58,788 nucleotides of DNA from Candidatus Gastranaerophilales bacterium (GCA_944323425.1 CALUSL010000012.1:1-58788); one strand, 5' to 3'. Numbered from the stretch's first letter, positions 42,294 to 51,975 are shown. Notes: generated by a model not told the origin, from the sequence alone. Program-made: numbers and translations.

Positions 42294-43669
42294 TGATGTT
42301 CCGCACCGCCCTGTTGCATTTCTGTTAAGATTCCCTGACGTATTTCAAGAACATCGACACCCATATTCGCAAGTACACGCATTGCCAGCGAATTTGGCTC
42401 AAGGGTAATTGCCCAGAGCAAGTCTTCTGAATAAATCTTTGTTTTGTTAAAACGTTTGGCTCTTTCCCACGCCTTTTCCAGAATTCTTTTTGCTCTTTCG
42501 CTGAATGAAATATCTTTGTCCACATAATCAGAACTTGTTCCGAGAACTCTTTCGACTTCTATGCGGGCATCTCTTATATTGATACCGAGTTTGCCAAGCA
42601 CTCTCGCGCCAACCCCGACAGCTTCGTCAATTATGCCGAGGAGCAGAAATTCTGAACCTACAACATTTCTGCCGAAATTTCTTGCTTCTAGTTTTGCAAA
42701 ACGCAATATAGTAAGAGTTTCAGGCATTTGTTTTTCTATCGGTTTTATAATTTTATGCGCAAGATTATTATCTTCAACTTTTAATTCCTTAAAAATGTTA
42801 TAAGCAATGCCGCTTTTGTTCTTTAACAGACCGAGAATGATGTGTTCAGGCTTTACTGCGGCACTTCCGAGTTCTTTCGCTGTTTCAAGAGCAAGAATCA
42901 TGGTTTTAAAAGCATTCGGAGTAAAAATAATTTGCTTTTCTTCAAATTCGGCCTGCCTTGAATTGATTTCCTGAAGTTTTTGAGTGTATGAATCAAGATT
43001 TATCCCGTATTCGTTTAATATATGGGACAAAGAAGAGTCTGAATCTTCAAGAATTGATTGAACAATTTGTTCAGTGCCAAGAATTTCATAATTTGAGGCA
43101 GTAAGTTTAGCAACAGCTCTGGTCAGTACATCCTGCAAATCCTGTTCTTTAAATAGTGAGAGAATATTCGAATATCCGTCCGGGGTGTTTTCAAATATCC
43201 TGTTTTCAGGATGATGGTTCATTTTTTTTCGCTTTTTTTCTAGCAGTTTTATCAATGTAGAACGCAGCTTTTCAACATCTATACCGTATAATTTAAGAAT
43301 TTTTGCTGATTCTGTGCTGTCGTTTTTTATCAGTGCCAGCATGAGATGTTCAGGAATTATATACGAATTCTTATATTCATTTGCGTACAAAAAAGCATCT
43401 GTGACAACCTGTTTAGCCTCTTCGCTGAAGGAAAGAGTTGTATTTAAATTATCGGGTTTTACATGGTATTTTACTCGATGCATCCTGTTGCGCAAATCAT
43501 TGATATTCAGACCTGAAAAAGATAACAGTCTTGAACAGATATTTGATTTTGATTGCAAAATACCAAGAAGTATGTGCTGCGGGTATATTTTGCATTCGTT
43601 CAAATTCTGGGCTTCTTTCTGTGCCGTTGAAATAATATTGATGGCTTTTTCAGTAAATTTTTCTAACAA
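42290..43669 (-). CDS. Clp N-domain repeat protein without ATPase domain
   Basis: The 459-residue product begins like ClpC (EKFTEKAINIISTAQKEA) and consists of six half-repeats of the Clp_N type, i.e. three tandem Clp_N domains: about 1-70 and 75-145, 175-235 and 240-310, 312-378 and 383-450. Markers include YPQHILLGIL, IPEHLMLAL, KPEHIILGLL and GSEFLLLGI. There is no AAA+ module, no Walker motif. ClpC N-domains bind substrates and adaptors, so it may be an adaptor or a decoy; this is inference. The start is TTG, with aagga nine bases upstream; no ATG is available. Confidence 0.9.
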   Translation of the reverse strand: MLEKFTEKAINIISTAQKEAQNLNECKIYPQHILLGILQSKSNICSRLLSFSGLNINDLRNRMHRVKYHVKPDNLNTTLSFSEEAKQVVTDAFLYANEYKNSYIIPEHLMLALIKNDSTESAKILKLYGIDVEKLRSTLIKLLEKKRKKMNHHPENRIFENTPDGYSNILSLFKEQDLQDVLTRAVAKLTASNYEILGTEQIVQSILEDSDSSLSHILNEYGINLDSYTQKLQEINSRQAEFEEKQIIFTPNAFKTMILALETAKELGSAAVKPEHIILGLLKNKSGIAYNIFKELKVEDNNLAHKIIKPIEKQMPETLTILRFAKLEARNFGRNVVGSEFLLLGIIDEAVGVGARVLGKLGINIRDARIEVERVLGTSSDYVDKDISFSERAKRILEKAWERAKRFNKTKIYSEDLLWAITLEPNSLAMRVLANMGVDVLEIRQGILTEMQQGGAEHH

Positions 43670-43739
43670 AATCTGTTCCTTATCTTTTTTATCTGATTAT
43701 ATTACATAAAAATAAAAACGTTGTCATTAGATTACAAGA

Positions 43740-45425
43740 TTAATCCTCTTTTGGTTTTATATTTTGAATTAGTGAATATTTTAAGCCTTTTCCTATAATT
43801 TTGAAAGTATATTTTTTATTCAATTCATTTAGTTCAGAATTTGTTATTAAAATTCTAGTTTCAGGATACGTTTTTGATAAAGATAGAACAGCTTCTATTT
43901 GTTTTTTAGCAAAGGTGCTTATCTCTTTATCGTAATAATATAATACGGAGTATGTGTTTGGCGTATTGTAAGTTACTATCGGAGCTCCTTCTTGTTTAGC
44001 TATCATAGAATACAGTACAACATCATACTGTTCCATTGAGCAAATGAAATTAAAAATACCTGTTGAGACTATCATTGAAAGTCCTGTCATTAAAACAATC
44101 AGCGATGAGAACAGAACCTTTTTCGCTTTTCTTAAATAGGCAAATATCTGCATTGTAAATACAACAAGTAAAAGCAAGAGCATTTCAGGTTGTATATGTA
44201 TGAGTTCTTGTTTTTGTTGTCCTTCAAAATAATTGGGAACAAAAAATATTCCGGCTATACACGCTGCTATAATAAGTGTCCATACTCCCATCGTTATATT
44301 GATTGCTATATGATGCTTTTCTTCTTCAAAATAGTCTATCCAAAATTTAGGGAGTATAACTGATGCAGGAATCAATGCCGGTAATACATAAACCGGATGT
44401 TTTGTAGCCAGAAAAGAAAAAATAATGATAATTGCAAGAAAATAAACTACATTATAAAATATAAACTTTTGTGGAAAATTTAATGAATTAAAGTCCGTAA
44501 AGTATTTTGGGAATTCTTTCCATTTATCTTTGAAAAATACGATAATCTGAGCAACAAAAGAAAAAATCCAGGGCAAAAATGCGCTTAAAAATGCGAGTAG
44601 TATAATATACCAGGGTGCAGGATTTCCGTTCGCAAATAAATACCAGTATTTATCAACATGTTGCTTTAATATATATTCGTTAAAAAACATGGGATTAAAA
44701 TTACTGAACATTATCCAGTGCCATGGAAATACTATGAGGAAAAAGAACAATAGACCCGGAATCAAAAAAACAGGTCTGAATATTTCTTTAAACTTACGTG
44801 AAAAACAAGAGCAGAGAAAAATAACAGCAAATGGAACTAAAATTCCTGTAAATCCTTTTATCATAAGGCAAAAACCGGCAAAAATATAAAAAAGCCACCA
44901 GAAATATTTTTTGTGAGCTTCTGAACATAATAATGTATAAATGCCGGAATATACTGCTACTCCGGTACAAACAGAAAACAGCATATCTGTTACGGCTATT
45001 TTTGCAAGTATTGTATACATCAGGCTGGTTGCTAAAATTAATGAAGCAACAACAGCATATTTTCTTGAAATAATCTTTCTGCAGAAAATATAAACAAGGA
45101 ATACTCCTATTGTTGCACAAAAAGCTACAGGAATACGCGCAATAGTTTCACTAACTTTCCCGAAAATTGAAAAAGCAAGCGATTCAATCCAGAAGTAGAG
45201 CGGTGGAGCTTCAAAGAAAAAATTTCCATTTAAGTTTAAGACAAACAACTCACCTGTTTTATACATTGAACGTGCGATAGATACAAATTTTGTTTCATAC
45301 GGATCTATAAGAGGATAATTACCGATTGCAAAAAAGTATAGAAGAAAACACAAAATTAACAGTCCACTCACTGTAAAAGCTTCTTTGTGCTCTTTTATAT
45401 ATCCAAAAACTTTTTCTTTTTCCAT
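43740..45425 (-). CDS. ArnT/PMT-like membrane glycosyltransferase
   Basis: The 561-residue product is a GT-C-fold glycosyltransferase of the dolichyl-phosphate-mannose/4-amino-4-deoxy-arabinose (PMT/ArnT) superfamily. About eleven membrane helices are present, the first extracytoplasmic loop carries the acidic motif (IDPYETKFVSIARSMYKTGE), and the following block is PPLYFWIESLAFSIFGK. Such enzymes move a sugar from a polyprenyl-phosphate carrier to lipid A, protein or glycan. The substrate is unknown here. It is likely part of envelope modification, like the MBOAT locus. Confidence 0.88.
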   Translation of the reverse strand: MEKEKVFGYIKEHKEAFTVSGLLILCFLLYFFAIGNYPLIDPYETKFVSIARSMYKTGELFVLNLNGNFFFEAPPLYFWIESLAFSIFGKVSETIARIPVAFCATIGVFLVYIFCRKIISRKYAVVASLILATSLMYTILAKIAVTDMLFSVCTGVAVYSGIYTLLCSEAHKKYFWWLFYIFAGFCLMIKGFTGILVPFAVIFLCSCFSRKFKEIFRPVFLIPGLLFFFLIVFPWHWIMFSNFNPMFFNEYILKQHVDKYWYLFANGNPAPWYIILLAFLSAFLPWIFSFVAQIIVFFKDKWKEFPKYFTDFNSLNFPQKFIFYNVVYFLAIIIIFSFLATKHPVYVLPALIPASVILPKFWIDYFEEEKHHIAINITMGVWTLIIAACIAGIFFVPNYFEGQQKQELIHIQPEMLLLLLVVFTMQIFAYLRKAKKVLFSSLIVLMTGLSMIVSTGIFNFICSMEQYDVVLYSMIAKQEGAPIVTYNTPNTYSVLYYYDKEISTFAKKQIEAVLSLSKTYPETRILITNSELNELNKKYTFKIIGKGLKYSLIQNIKPKED

Positions 45426-45484
45426 TTATTTGTAATTCTCCCCGTATATTATTTACTACATAATCTTTTAATTATCTTTGTAAA

Positions 45485-46393
45485 TTATACTACATTAACT
45501 ATATCTGCCGCAATTTCATCAGCAGATTTTTTTTCAATATCAAACCACCTTATTTTCTTATTTTGTCTGAACCATGTCAGTTGACGTTTTGCGTATCTTC
45601 TTGTATTTTGTTTTATTTGTTCTTTCATTTCGTCATGTGATATTTTTCCGTTAAAATAATCAAAAAACTCTTTATAACCTATTGTGTCAAATAAAAGCTG
45701 CATATTTCCGTATTTTTCAAACATTTGTTTTGCTTCTGTTTCAAGCCCGTTCTGAATCATTATATCTACACGTTTGTTGACTCTTTCATATAAAAATTGT
45801 CTGTTTTCCGCATTCAACCCGAACCACAGAACATCGAATTCGGGTGTTTCTTTAATCTTTTGGGCTTCAGACATAGGCATATTAAGTGTCTTACAGACTT
45901 CGAGTGCTCGTATAATTTTGACGGTATTATTTGGATGGATTTTTTCAGATATAACGGGATCGAGTTTTTTAAGCATCTCATAAAGTTCCTGAACGGACAG
46001 TTTTTCAAGTTCAGCTCTCATTTCTTTATTTGGTGCAACTCTTGGCATATCAAAATTTTCGAGCAATATCCTGAAATATAGTCCCGTACCGCCTACCACA
46101 ACAGGAATTTTTCCCTCTTGATGCAGCTGGTAAATTATTTTTCTGGCTTCATCAGCAAAATTTGCCACGGTAAAGTCATCATCAGGATTGACAAACCCGA
46201 GCATATGATGAGCAATTCCGTTCATTTCCAACTCTGTAGGCTTTGCAACGGCAATGTTAAAATCACTGTATATCTGTCTTGAATCAGCGGATATAATTTC
46301 TGTCTTCAGTTTTTTTGCCACATTTATTGCCACAGCAGTTTTTCCGGATGCTGTAGGACCAACTATTGCAATAACTTTATTGTTTTGAGTCAT
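45485..46393 (-). CDS. miaA: tRNA dimethylallyltransferase
   Basis: MiaA adds a dimethylallyl group to A37 of tRNAs that read UNN codons. The 302-residue product has the P-loop IVGPTASGKTAVA, ISADSRQIY, VVGGTGLYF and the C-terminal RRYAKRQLTWFR. The start overlaps the stop of the upstream membrane-protein gene by 17 bases. The tRNA-Leu(CAA) in the window decodes UUG and is a likely substrate. Confidence 0.97.
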   Translation of the reverse strand: MTQNNKVIAIVGPTASGKTAVAINVAKKLKTEIISADSRQIYSDFNIAVAKPTELEMNGIAHHMLGFVNPDDDFTVANFADEARKIIYQLHQEGKIPVVVGGTGLYFRILLENFDMPRVAPNKEMRAELEKLSVQELYEMLKKLDPVISEKIHPNNTVKIIRALEVCKTLNMPMSEAQKIKETPEFDVLWFGLNAENRQFLYERVNKRVDIMIQNGLETEAKQMFEKYGNMQLLFDTIGYKEFFDYFNGKISHDEMKEQIKQNTRRYAKRQLTWFRQNKKIRWFDIEKKSADEIAADIVNVV

Positions 46394-47210
46394 AGTACAA
46401 AAATATCAACACCACGTAATAAGTTGCAAAATAGAACATTATAAAAAATGCAATAACAGAAAGAATTATATTTATGCTGAATATCGCATTTATAACAAAT
46501 ACTATAAAATTCAATATCGAAAGGAAACACATTACACCGACGGAGCCAAGAAAATTTTTGAATAAAAATTTTAAATTTTTCCAGAAAGAAACAAACGGCG
46601 ACCAGAAAGTTGTTTTTTCCATATAAAACAAAGACGGAAACCAGAACAATGTAACAAAGCTATAAACAGCTGCTGCAAAAGTAATAGCCGTCATCCAGTA
46701 ATTTATTGCTTTTATTTGTCCGAAAGTCAGTGAATATAAAAACTGTTCCAGCGCTTGCTGAGATTGCATTGCAGCCTGATATATTTTTTCAATATGAACA
46801 TTATGAGATGTAAGATATCCTATCCCCCACTCAACTCCAACCAGATATATAATGCCGGCAGAAAGTAATACATAAATTAAAAATACAACAGTCACAGGAA
46901 CAAAATAAGCAGACACACCCGGGAAAAATTCTTTCAGTAAATCCAGAGATGCAGCTGCCCTTTCTTCTGGTTTTTCGTATTCAATTTTTGCATGCTGGAC
47001 TGTTTTTTTTACCATAAAAAACCAGCCTGCAAGAAATGCCGTAGTTAAAAGGAAATTAGCTATGAAGAAAATAATAAAAGCAATTTTATTTGATTGACGC
47101 GCAAGACCTATAGAACTGATGCTAATAACAAGCAAAAAGACTATTAGCGGCTGTGCCGTAACAATATTTTCTCTTGTTATATCAAATGCTTTTTTTATTA
47201 AAGATGTCAT
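46377..47210 (-). CDS. Multi-pass membrane protein, function unknown
   Basis: The 277-residue product has six hydrophobic segments (about 20-37, 42-65, 100-128, 170-195, 220-240, 240-270). The phrase SPFVSFWKNLKFLFKNFLGSV resembles the amphipathic motif in the 41128 protein and in YciC/DUF975-like families. It is coupled to miaA by a 17-base overlap. Confidence 0.7.
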   Translation of the reverse strand: MTSLIKKAFDITRENIVTAQPLIVFLLVISISSIGLARQSNKIAFIIFFIANFLLTTAFLAGWFFMVKKTVQHAKIEYEKPEERAAASLDLLKEFFPGVSAYFVPVTVVFLIYVLLSAGIIYLVGVEWGIGYLTSHNVHIEKIYQAAMQSQQALEQFLYSLTFGQIKAINYWMTAITFAAAVYSFVTLFWFPSLFYMEKTTFWSPFVSFWKNLKFLFKNFLGSVGVMCFLSILNFIVFVINAIFSINIILSVIAFFIMFYFATYYVVLIFLYYDSKQ

Positions 47211-47249
47211 AGCGTGTATTATTATATCATAATTTCAGGAATATTGTTG

Positions 47250-47255
47250 TATAAT
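47250..47255 (+). promoter_or_regulatory. -10-like TATAAT of ilvD
   Basis: Consensus TATAAT, 35 bases before the ilvD ATG, within ttgtataattg. No clear -35 box. A near-identical ttgtataat sequence precedes the gene at 2208. Confidence 0.45.
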
Positions 47256-47289
47256 TGTATACAAAAAAGAACTAACCAAGGAGGATAAA

Positions 47290-48948
47290 ATGAGAAGCGA
47301 TAATGTAAAAAAAGGCATACATAAAGCACCGCACCGCTCGTTATTGTATGCGACAGGTGTTTCAAAAGAAGGAATGAAAAGACCTTTTATCGGTATCGCA
47401 AGCTCATTTTCTGACCTCGTGCCCGGACATGTCGGAATGCGTGACCTTGAACGTCAGATAGAAAAAGGGATTCACTCCGGCGGCGGTCAGGCTTTTATTT
47501 TTGGTGTACCTGCGGTATGTGACGGAATTGCGATGGGGCATAGCGGTATGAAATATTCTCTGCCTTCAAGAGATCTCATCGCGGATTGCGTTGAAACTGT
47601 TGCCGGTGCTCACCAGCTTGACGGTCTTGTCCTTTTGACAAACTGTGACAAAATTACACCCGGCATGCTGATAGCAGCGCTTCGTATGGATATTCCCTGT
47701 ATAGTTGTAACAGCTGGTCCCATGCTTGACGGCTGCAGTAAAAAAGAAGTGCTGACTATGATTAGAGGTTCTTTTGAAGCAATAGGCAAACTCTCTAACG
47801 GCGATATATCAGAAGAACGGCTTTATGAACTGGAAGAAGAATGCTGTCCGTCAGCAGGTGCTTGTCAGGGGCTTTATACTGCTAATACAATGGCTTGTCT
47901 TACAGAAGTAATGGGTATGAGTCTGCCGTACTGCGCTACTGCTTCTGCTGTTTCTGCCAAGAAAAAGCAGATTGCTTTTAATTCAGGTATGCAGATTGTT
48001 GAACTCGTAAAACATAATATAAAACCGTCAGATATAATAACAAGAGACTCCATGAGAAACGCAATTGCTGTAGATATGGCACTGGGCGGGTCGACAAATA
48101 CAATATTGCATATGCTTGCAATTGCAAATTCCGGTAAAATAAATATTACACTGAACGATTTTGATGAACTAAGCCATAAAATTAATCAAATAATAAAACT
48201 TGATCCGTCAGCCCTTCCTACAATGACGGACTTTGCCAACGCAGGCGGCATTCCCGGGGTTCTGAAAACAATGTACGGGCATACACCTGAAATAAAAGAT
48301 ACGAAAGGTGTTTCCGGATTAAAAATCAGCGAAATAGCTAAAGGTGCGTGGGTTGACAATGAAATTATTCATACACTCGAAAATCCGCTTACTACAACAG
48401 CCGGTCTTGCTGTACTTCACGGGAACCTTGCTCCAGACGGGGCTGTTGTAAAGACATCAGGCGTAGCAAAGGAATGTCTGGAGTTTGAAGGAACAGCAAA
48501 AGTGTTCAACTCGGAAGAAGAAACCATGGACGCTATAGACAACAACAAAATTCAAGAAGGTGATGTCGTTGTTATATGCTATGAAGGGCCCAAAGGCGGT
48601 CCCGGAATGAGAGAAATGCTTGCCCCAACATCAATGATAGTAGGAAAAGGACTCGGCAGCAAGGTAGCTCTCATAACAGACGGAAGATTTTCAGGCGGTA
48701 CAAGAGGTCTTTGCATCGGTCATATATGTCCGGAAGCTGCAATGGGCGGACTCATCGGTCTTATTAAGGACGGAGACAGGATAAAAATAAGCATACCCGA
48801 AAGAAAACTTGAACTTCTTGTGCCGGATGATGAAATTGAGCAAAGAAAAGTAAATTTTGTCCCGCAAAAACCAAAAGAAACTAAGGGTTATCTTTCTAAG
48901 TATGCTAAAATAGTACAGAGTGCTTCGTTAGGAGCAATTTGCGAATAA
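47290..48948 (+). CDS. ilvD: Dihydroxy-acid dehydratase
   Basis: IlvD dehydrates dihydroxy acids in valine, leucine and isoleucine synthesis, using an iron-sulfur cluster. The 552-residue product has the three cluster-type cysteines ([22 protein letters not shown] and [17 protein letters not shown]). The C-terminal domain has [15 protein letters not shown] strong ribosome site (aaggagg) precedes the ATG. yebC follows 18 bases later. No other branched-chain amino-acid gene is in the window. Confidence 0.97.
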   Translation: MRSDNVKKGIHKAPHRSLLYATGVSKEGMKRPFIGIASSFSDLVPGHVGMRDLERQIEKGIHSGGGQAFIFGVPAVCDGIAMGHSGMKYSLPSRDLIADCVETVAGAHQLDGLVLLTNCDKITPGMLIAALRMDIPCIVVTAGPMLDGCSKKEVLTMIRGSFEAIGKLSNGDISEERLYELEEECCPSAGACQGLYTANTMACLTEVMGMSLPYCATASAVSAKKKQIAFNSGMQIVELVKHNIKPSDIITRDSMRNAIAVDMALGGSTNTILHMLAIANSGKINITLNDFDELSHKINQIIKLDPSALPTMTDFANAGGIPGVLKTMYGHTPEIKDTKGVSGLKISEIAKGAWVDNEIIHTLENPLTTTAGLAVLHGNLAPDGAVVKTSGVAKECLEFEGTAKVFNSEEETMDAIDNNKIQEGDVVVICYEGPKGGPGMREMLAPTSMIVGKGLGSKVALITDGRFSGGTRGLCIGHICPEAAMGGLIGLIKDGDRIKISIPERKLELLVPDDEIEQRKVNFVPQKPKETKGYLSKYAKIVQSASLGAICE

Positions 48949-48966
48949 TTAGAAAAGGAATAAAAT

Positions 48967-49716
48967 ATGTCAGGACACTCAAAATGGTCAACAATTAAAC
49001 ACAAAAAAGCTAAAGTCGACGCACAGAGGGGCGTTGCATTTCAGAAATTTTCTAAAGAAATTATAGTGGCAACAAAACTTGGCGGTCCGGATCCGTCTGC
49101 AAATTTCAGACTGAGAACAGCAATTGAAAAAGCTAAAGCTGCAGGTTTGCCGAATGATAATATAAAAAGAGCTATCGAAAAAGGATCAGGCGCCGGCGCA
49201 AGCGATAATTATGAAGAATTGACATATGAAGGATACGGCGCCGGTGGTGTTGCGATAATTATCGAAGCAATGACTGATAACCGAAACCGTACTGCCGGAG
49301 ATTTGAGAAGCTATTTTACTAAATTTAACGGAAATATGGGTGAAACCGGTTGTGTGGGCTGGATGTTTAAGCAGGCCGGAGTTATTACTTTTGATAAAGA
49401 AACCACTGATTATGAAAAGCTTTTTGAAGAGTCAATAAACGCCGGTGCTCAGGATTTTGTTGATGAAGACGATGAATATAAGGTTATAACAAGTGTTGAA
49501 AACTTCCAGATTATAACAGAATCACTTGAAAAGCTCGGTTTTACTCACAAAAGTGCCGAACTCACAAGACTTCCGGAGAATACAATTGAAATCACAGACG
49601 CAGCAGTTGCTTCAAACATCCTGAAGCTTATGGATAAACTAGAAGAACATGATGATGTTCAGAATGTATACTCTAACTTCGATATTTCAGATGAAATAAT
49701 GGAAACAATACAGTAA
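48967..49716 (+). CDS. YebC/PmpR-family protein (TACO1-like)
   Basis: The 249-residue product has the conserved start MSGHSKWSTIKHKKAKVDAQRG and the full three-domain family layout (FRLRTAIEKAKAAGLPNDNIKRAIEKG). Members act as transcription regulators or, as shown for TACO1 and some YebC proteins, help translation of difficult sequences such as polyproline. The gene has its own ribosome site (aaaggaat) and ends in a terminator, in one transcript with ilvD. Confidence 0.96.
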   Translation: MSGHSKWSTIKHKKAKVDAQRGVAFQKFSKEIIVATKLGGPDPSANFRLRTAIEKAKAAGLPNDNIKRAIEKGSGAGASDNYEELTYEGYGAGGVAIIIEAMTDNRNRTAGDLRSYFTKFNGNMGETGCVGWMFKQAGVITFDKETTDYEKLFEESINAGAQDFVDEDDEYKVITSVENFQIITESLEKLGFTHKSAELTRLPENTIEITDAAVASNILKLMDKLEEHDDVQNVYSNFDISDEIMETIQ

Positions 49717-49734
49717 GTATAAAATGCTGAAAAG

Positions 49735-49765
49735 ACCAAAGAGCGCACTATGTGCGCTCTTTGGT
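49735..49765 (+). terminator. Terminator of the ilvD-yebC operon
   Basis: accaaagagcgcac-tat-gtgcgctctttggt, a 14-bp perfect stem. The T run is inside the stem end (tttggt), so it may also act as a processing or stabilising hairpin. Confidence 0.8.
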
Positions 49766-49960
49766 TATAAATCTTTATATTCTTATTTAATAATAGAATG
49801 TTACATGTTAGTAATTTAAAATTTTTATGTGTTGTAAGTATTTTAATTAAATATGAAAAGTAATTACAAAACTTAAAATTCTTTAGTTTACACGCAATTA
49901 TGAAGTGTCTTTTGTTTTTATTGCCTCGGAAGTAAGTGTTCTATTTGAAGGTGTATATTA

Positions 49961-50515
49961 ATGCTTGTTACAAACAACAAAATCATTAATGCCGTCAACT
50001 GGGCAGGCAAAAAACTTAACTCCGTTGAACAAAGAATAGTTCTCGGTGCAACTGCTCTGGCTACACAACCATTCTTTGATTATTACAATAAAAATGTAGA
50101 TGAAGATACAAGAAAAGTCTCAACAGCAAGAACTATTGCAAAGATTATAGCAGGTACTGCTGTTGGGATTGCTGTGCGATTGTTATTCATAAAGGGATTC
50201 AGAAAATTTTCGAATTATGACCTGAAAATAGTAAATGGAAATATTGAACAAATACTTCCTAAAAGCCCAAAAGACATTTTTGTTCCTATCTTTGCAAAAG
50301 TGAAGAAAGGTATGACCCAGGATGAGTTCAAAAACGACTATGAAAACTATATAAAAACAGGTGGAGTAATAGGTGCTTCTGTTGCAATGATTGCGACGAA
50401 CTTTCTACTGGATGCACCGCTCACAAATATTTTGACAAATAAAATAACAGCGCATATGAATCTTTCAGACAACAGTAAACAAAAAGAACAGGAGGCTGAC
50501 AATGCAGCAGCCTAG
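49961..50515 (+). CDS. Membrane-associated protein, function unknown (pair member 1)
   Basis: The 184-residue product has hydrophobic stretches at about 25-38, 62-82 and 133-155 and otherwise charged segments. Blocks such as VEQRIVLGATALATQP and TARTIAKIIAGTAVGIAVR look conserved, but I recognise no named family; I associate this type with Gastranaerophilales-like genomes, from memory only. A ribosome site (gaaggtg) precedes the ATG. The next gene begins inside its 3' end (14-base overlap). Confidence 0.7.
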   Translation: MLVTNNKIINAVNWAGKKLNSVEQRIVLGATALATQPFFDYYNKNVDEDTRKVSTARTIAKIIAGTAVGIAVRLLFIKGFRKFSNYDLKIVNGNIEQILPKSPKDIFVPIFAKVKKGMTQDEFKNDYENYIKTGGVIGASVAMIATNFLLDAPLTNILTNKITAHMNLSDNSKQKEQEADNAAA

Positions 50516-51194
50516 TTTTTTCCAGAAATGTCTGACAAAAATATGGGATACCTACTCTAAAGATGTGGGCAAATCTCTTATTCATCTCGGCGCAGTGGGC
50601 TGGCTTTTTGGTGCACTTGCTCAGGTAGGCGCTCTGGCATTTAACAAAAAAATAGATAAAGAAGAGAAAAATTTCCTTTTTCCGCAGGAAATAGCTGATG
50701 GCGTGATAAATGTAGGTCTATATTATACTATTTGTCAGGGTATAAAAACATTTGCGGATAAATGTGTGGACAAGGGCAAATTTATACCGAAAAATGTCAA
50801 TGAAGCCTTTGAAAAATTGCTTGCCAACAAACATTTCTTTTCGACCCAAGAACAGTCTCAAATTTTTGCTAATAAAAAGAATATTACTGAAACGCTTAGT
50901 GCAGTCACTGACTCATCGTTTATAAAAAATCTGGCACCTGCTGTCAGGGATTTTATTACAAATGAGATAAAACCTGCTGCAGCCAAAATGTCGGGCTGGA
51001 AAAACGGGGTTGGAACCCTTGCTACTTTTGGCGCATCTGTACTTGCTTGCAATATAATTACTCCGTATGCCAGAAATATTGTTGCAAGTAAAATCCAGTC
51101 AATGACCGGTAAAAAAACATATTATGACTATAAAGCATATGGAAAAATTTGTTCTTTTTCTCAATCAAAGACTTTTAGCAAATTTAAGATATAA
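50502..51194 (+). CDS. Membrane-associated protein, function unknown (pair member 2)
   Basis: The 230-residue product has hydrophobic segments at about 25-47, 68-88 and 168-185, and a Lys/Ser-rich C-terminus. A strong ribosome site (ggaggctgac) lies in the end of the preceding gene, which it overlaps by 14 bases; the two are thus translated together and may form a complex. It is followed by a weak terminator. Unknown family. Confidence 0.7.
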   Translation: MQQPSFFQKCLTKIWDTYSKDVGKSLIHLGAVGWLFGALAQVGALAFNKKIDKEEKNFLFPQEIADGVINVGLYYTICQGIKTFADKCVDKGKFIPKNVNEAFEKLLANKHFFSTQEQSQIFANKKNITETLSAVTDSSFIKNLAPAVRDFITNEIKPAAAKMSGWKNGVGTLATFGASVLACNIITPYARNIVASKIQSMTGKKTYYDYKAYGKICSFSQSKTFSKFKI

Positions 51195-51198
51195 AAAA

Positions 51199-51222
51199 AA
51201 ACCCGGATTCGGGCTTTTAAGA
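51199..51222 (+). terminator. Weak terminator after the 50502 gene
   Basis: cccg-gatt-cgggcttttaa, a short GC stem with a short T run, directly after the stop codon. Confidence 0.5.
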
Positions 51223-51322
51223 TAAAAAACTTTTTTTTGCCCTGCATCCAGGAATGTGTGTATATGTGTGTTTATTAATATTTCGGCTAGTAAGTGCCCT
51301 ACCAGCACAATGTGTGTGTTTA

Positions 51323-51622
51323 TTAGATTTTATATAAAACGTTGTCTTCAGATGAATAAGTCAGATAATTTTCTATGGCTTTATCAAGAACTCTTGCTTT
51401 TTCTGTGTTTTCTCTTGAAAACAATTTGTCAATAAATCTGGCAAAGCCTGAAGTTTTCTGATTATTTGTTTTTACAGCCTGAACAAACTGGTCTGCTATA
51501 GCCTGTTGCATAATATAAGCAGAAGCAGGTGTCTGTTTGAAAGACGGTACAGATGAGTACTGTTTCATACTTGCTTTATTTATATTTGAATAGTCTATAG
51601 TATTTATTCTATTAACTTTCAT
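51323..51622 (-). CDS. Small protein, function unknown
   Basis: The 99-residue product starts MKVNRINTIDYSNIN, contains VPSFKQTP at about 25-32 and is then helical. Short INxI starts followed by a PSFK-like stretch are, from memory, frequent in Gastranaerophilales-like small proteins. A ribosome site (aaggac) precedes the ATG. A perfect inverted repeat (agtgt-ttttaat-acact) lies upstream at about 51655-51671. Function unknown. Confidence 0.65.
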   Translation of the reverse strand: MKVNRINTIDYSNINKASMKQYSSVPSFKQTPASAYIMQQAIADQFVQAVKTNNQKTSGFARFIDKLFSRENTEKARVLDKAIENYLTYSSEDNVLYKI

Positions 51623-51775
51623 TTTTCTCGTCCTTATGTTGTGAACATGAATTAAGTGTTTTTAATACACTATTTATTACATTTTTATTATGAATCATAT
51701 TGGTTTTTTTGTCAACCCCTTTTGGTGAAATCTTTATATTTCCTTTAGATGCTTTCTATTTAAGGGTTTCAGAAA

Positions 51776-51794
51776 AAGTGCATTTTGTACACTT
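51776..51794. terminator. Bidirectional hairpin, likely terminator of the murA operon
   Basis: On the minus strand aagtgta-caaaa-tgcacttttt forms a 7-bp stem (one wobble) with a T run, at a fitting distance past the 51976 gene. The plus strand also has a T run after it. Confidence 0.5.
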
Positions 51795-51807
51795 ATTTTT
51801 TTATAAT

Positions 51808-51973
51808 CTTACTTCATTTTCCCAATAAAATATATACCTGACTGGCTATAAATATTTACCCGACAAGGTAATGGAAGAAAACGACTATACACTGTTAAAT
51901 ATAGTCAAATCTTTTTCATACTTCCAACTTATTCTTAATTCCAAACAATCAGGGCTGTCATGCCCTTTTTTTT
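51808..51973 (+). ncRNA. Candidate small RNA, tentative
   Basis: A consensus -10 (TATAAT, 51802-51807), a perfect 7-bp hairpin near 51880-51903 and a plus-strand intrinsic terminator (51951-51973) mark a possible transcript of about 165 bases with no gene on that strand. No convincing -35 is present. I cannot match it to a known RNA family. Confidence 0.3.
51951..51973 (+). terminator. Orphan plus-strand terminator
   Basis: agggc-tgtcat-gccct followed by eight T. It points plus, while the flanking genes are on the minus strand, so it does not serve any annotated gene. Confidence 0.65.
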
Positions 51974-51975
51974 AT

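Larger units (their letters stand above)
51623..51975. other. 353-base non-coding region with candidate small RNA
   Basis: Holds the start region of the 51323 gene, an inverted repeat near 51655-51671, a bidirectional hairpin (51776-51794), a plus-strand TATAAT (51802-51807), a 7-bp hairpin gactata/tatagtc (about 51880-51903) and a plus-strand terminator (51951-51973). A short frame from the ATG near 51870 runs into the next gene on the opposite strand and is not convincing as coding. Confidence 0.6.

Noticed and set aside
51808-51973. 6S or SRP RNA
   Set aside because: Neither the conserved SRP tetraloop/GGAAG-type apical domain nor a 6S-like long central bubble could be recognised; left as an unassigned candidate.
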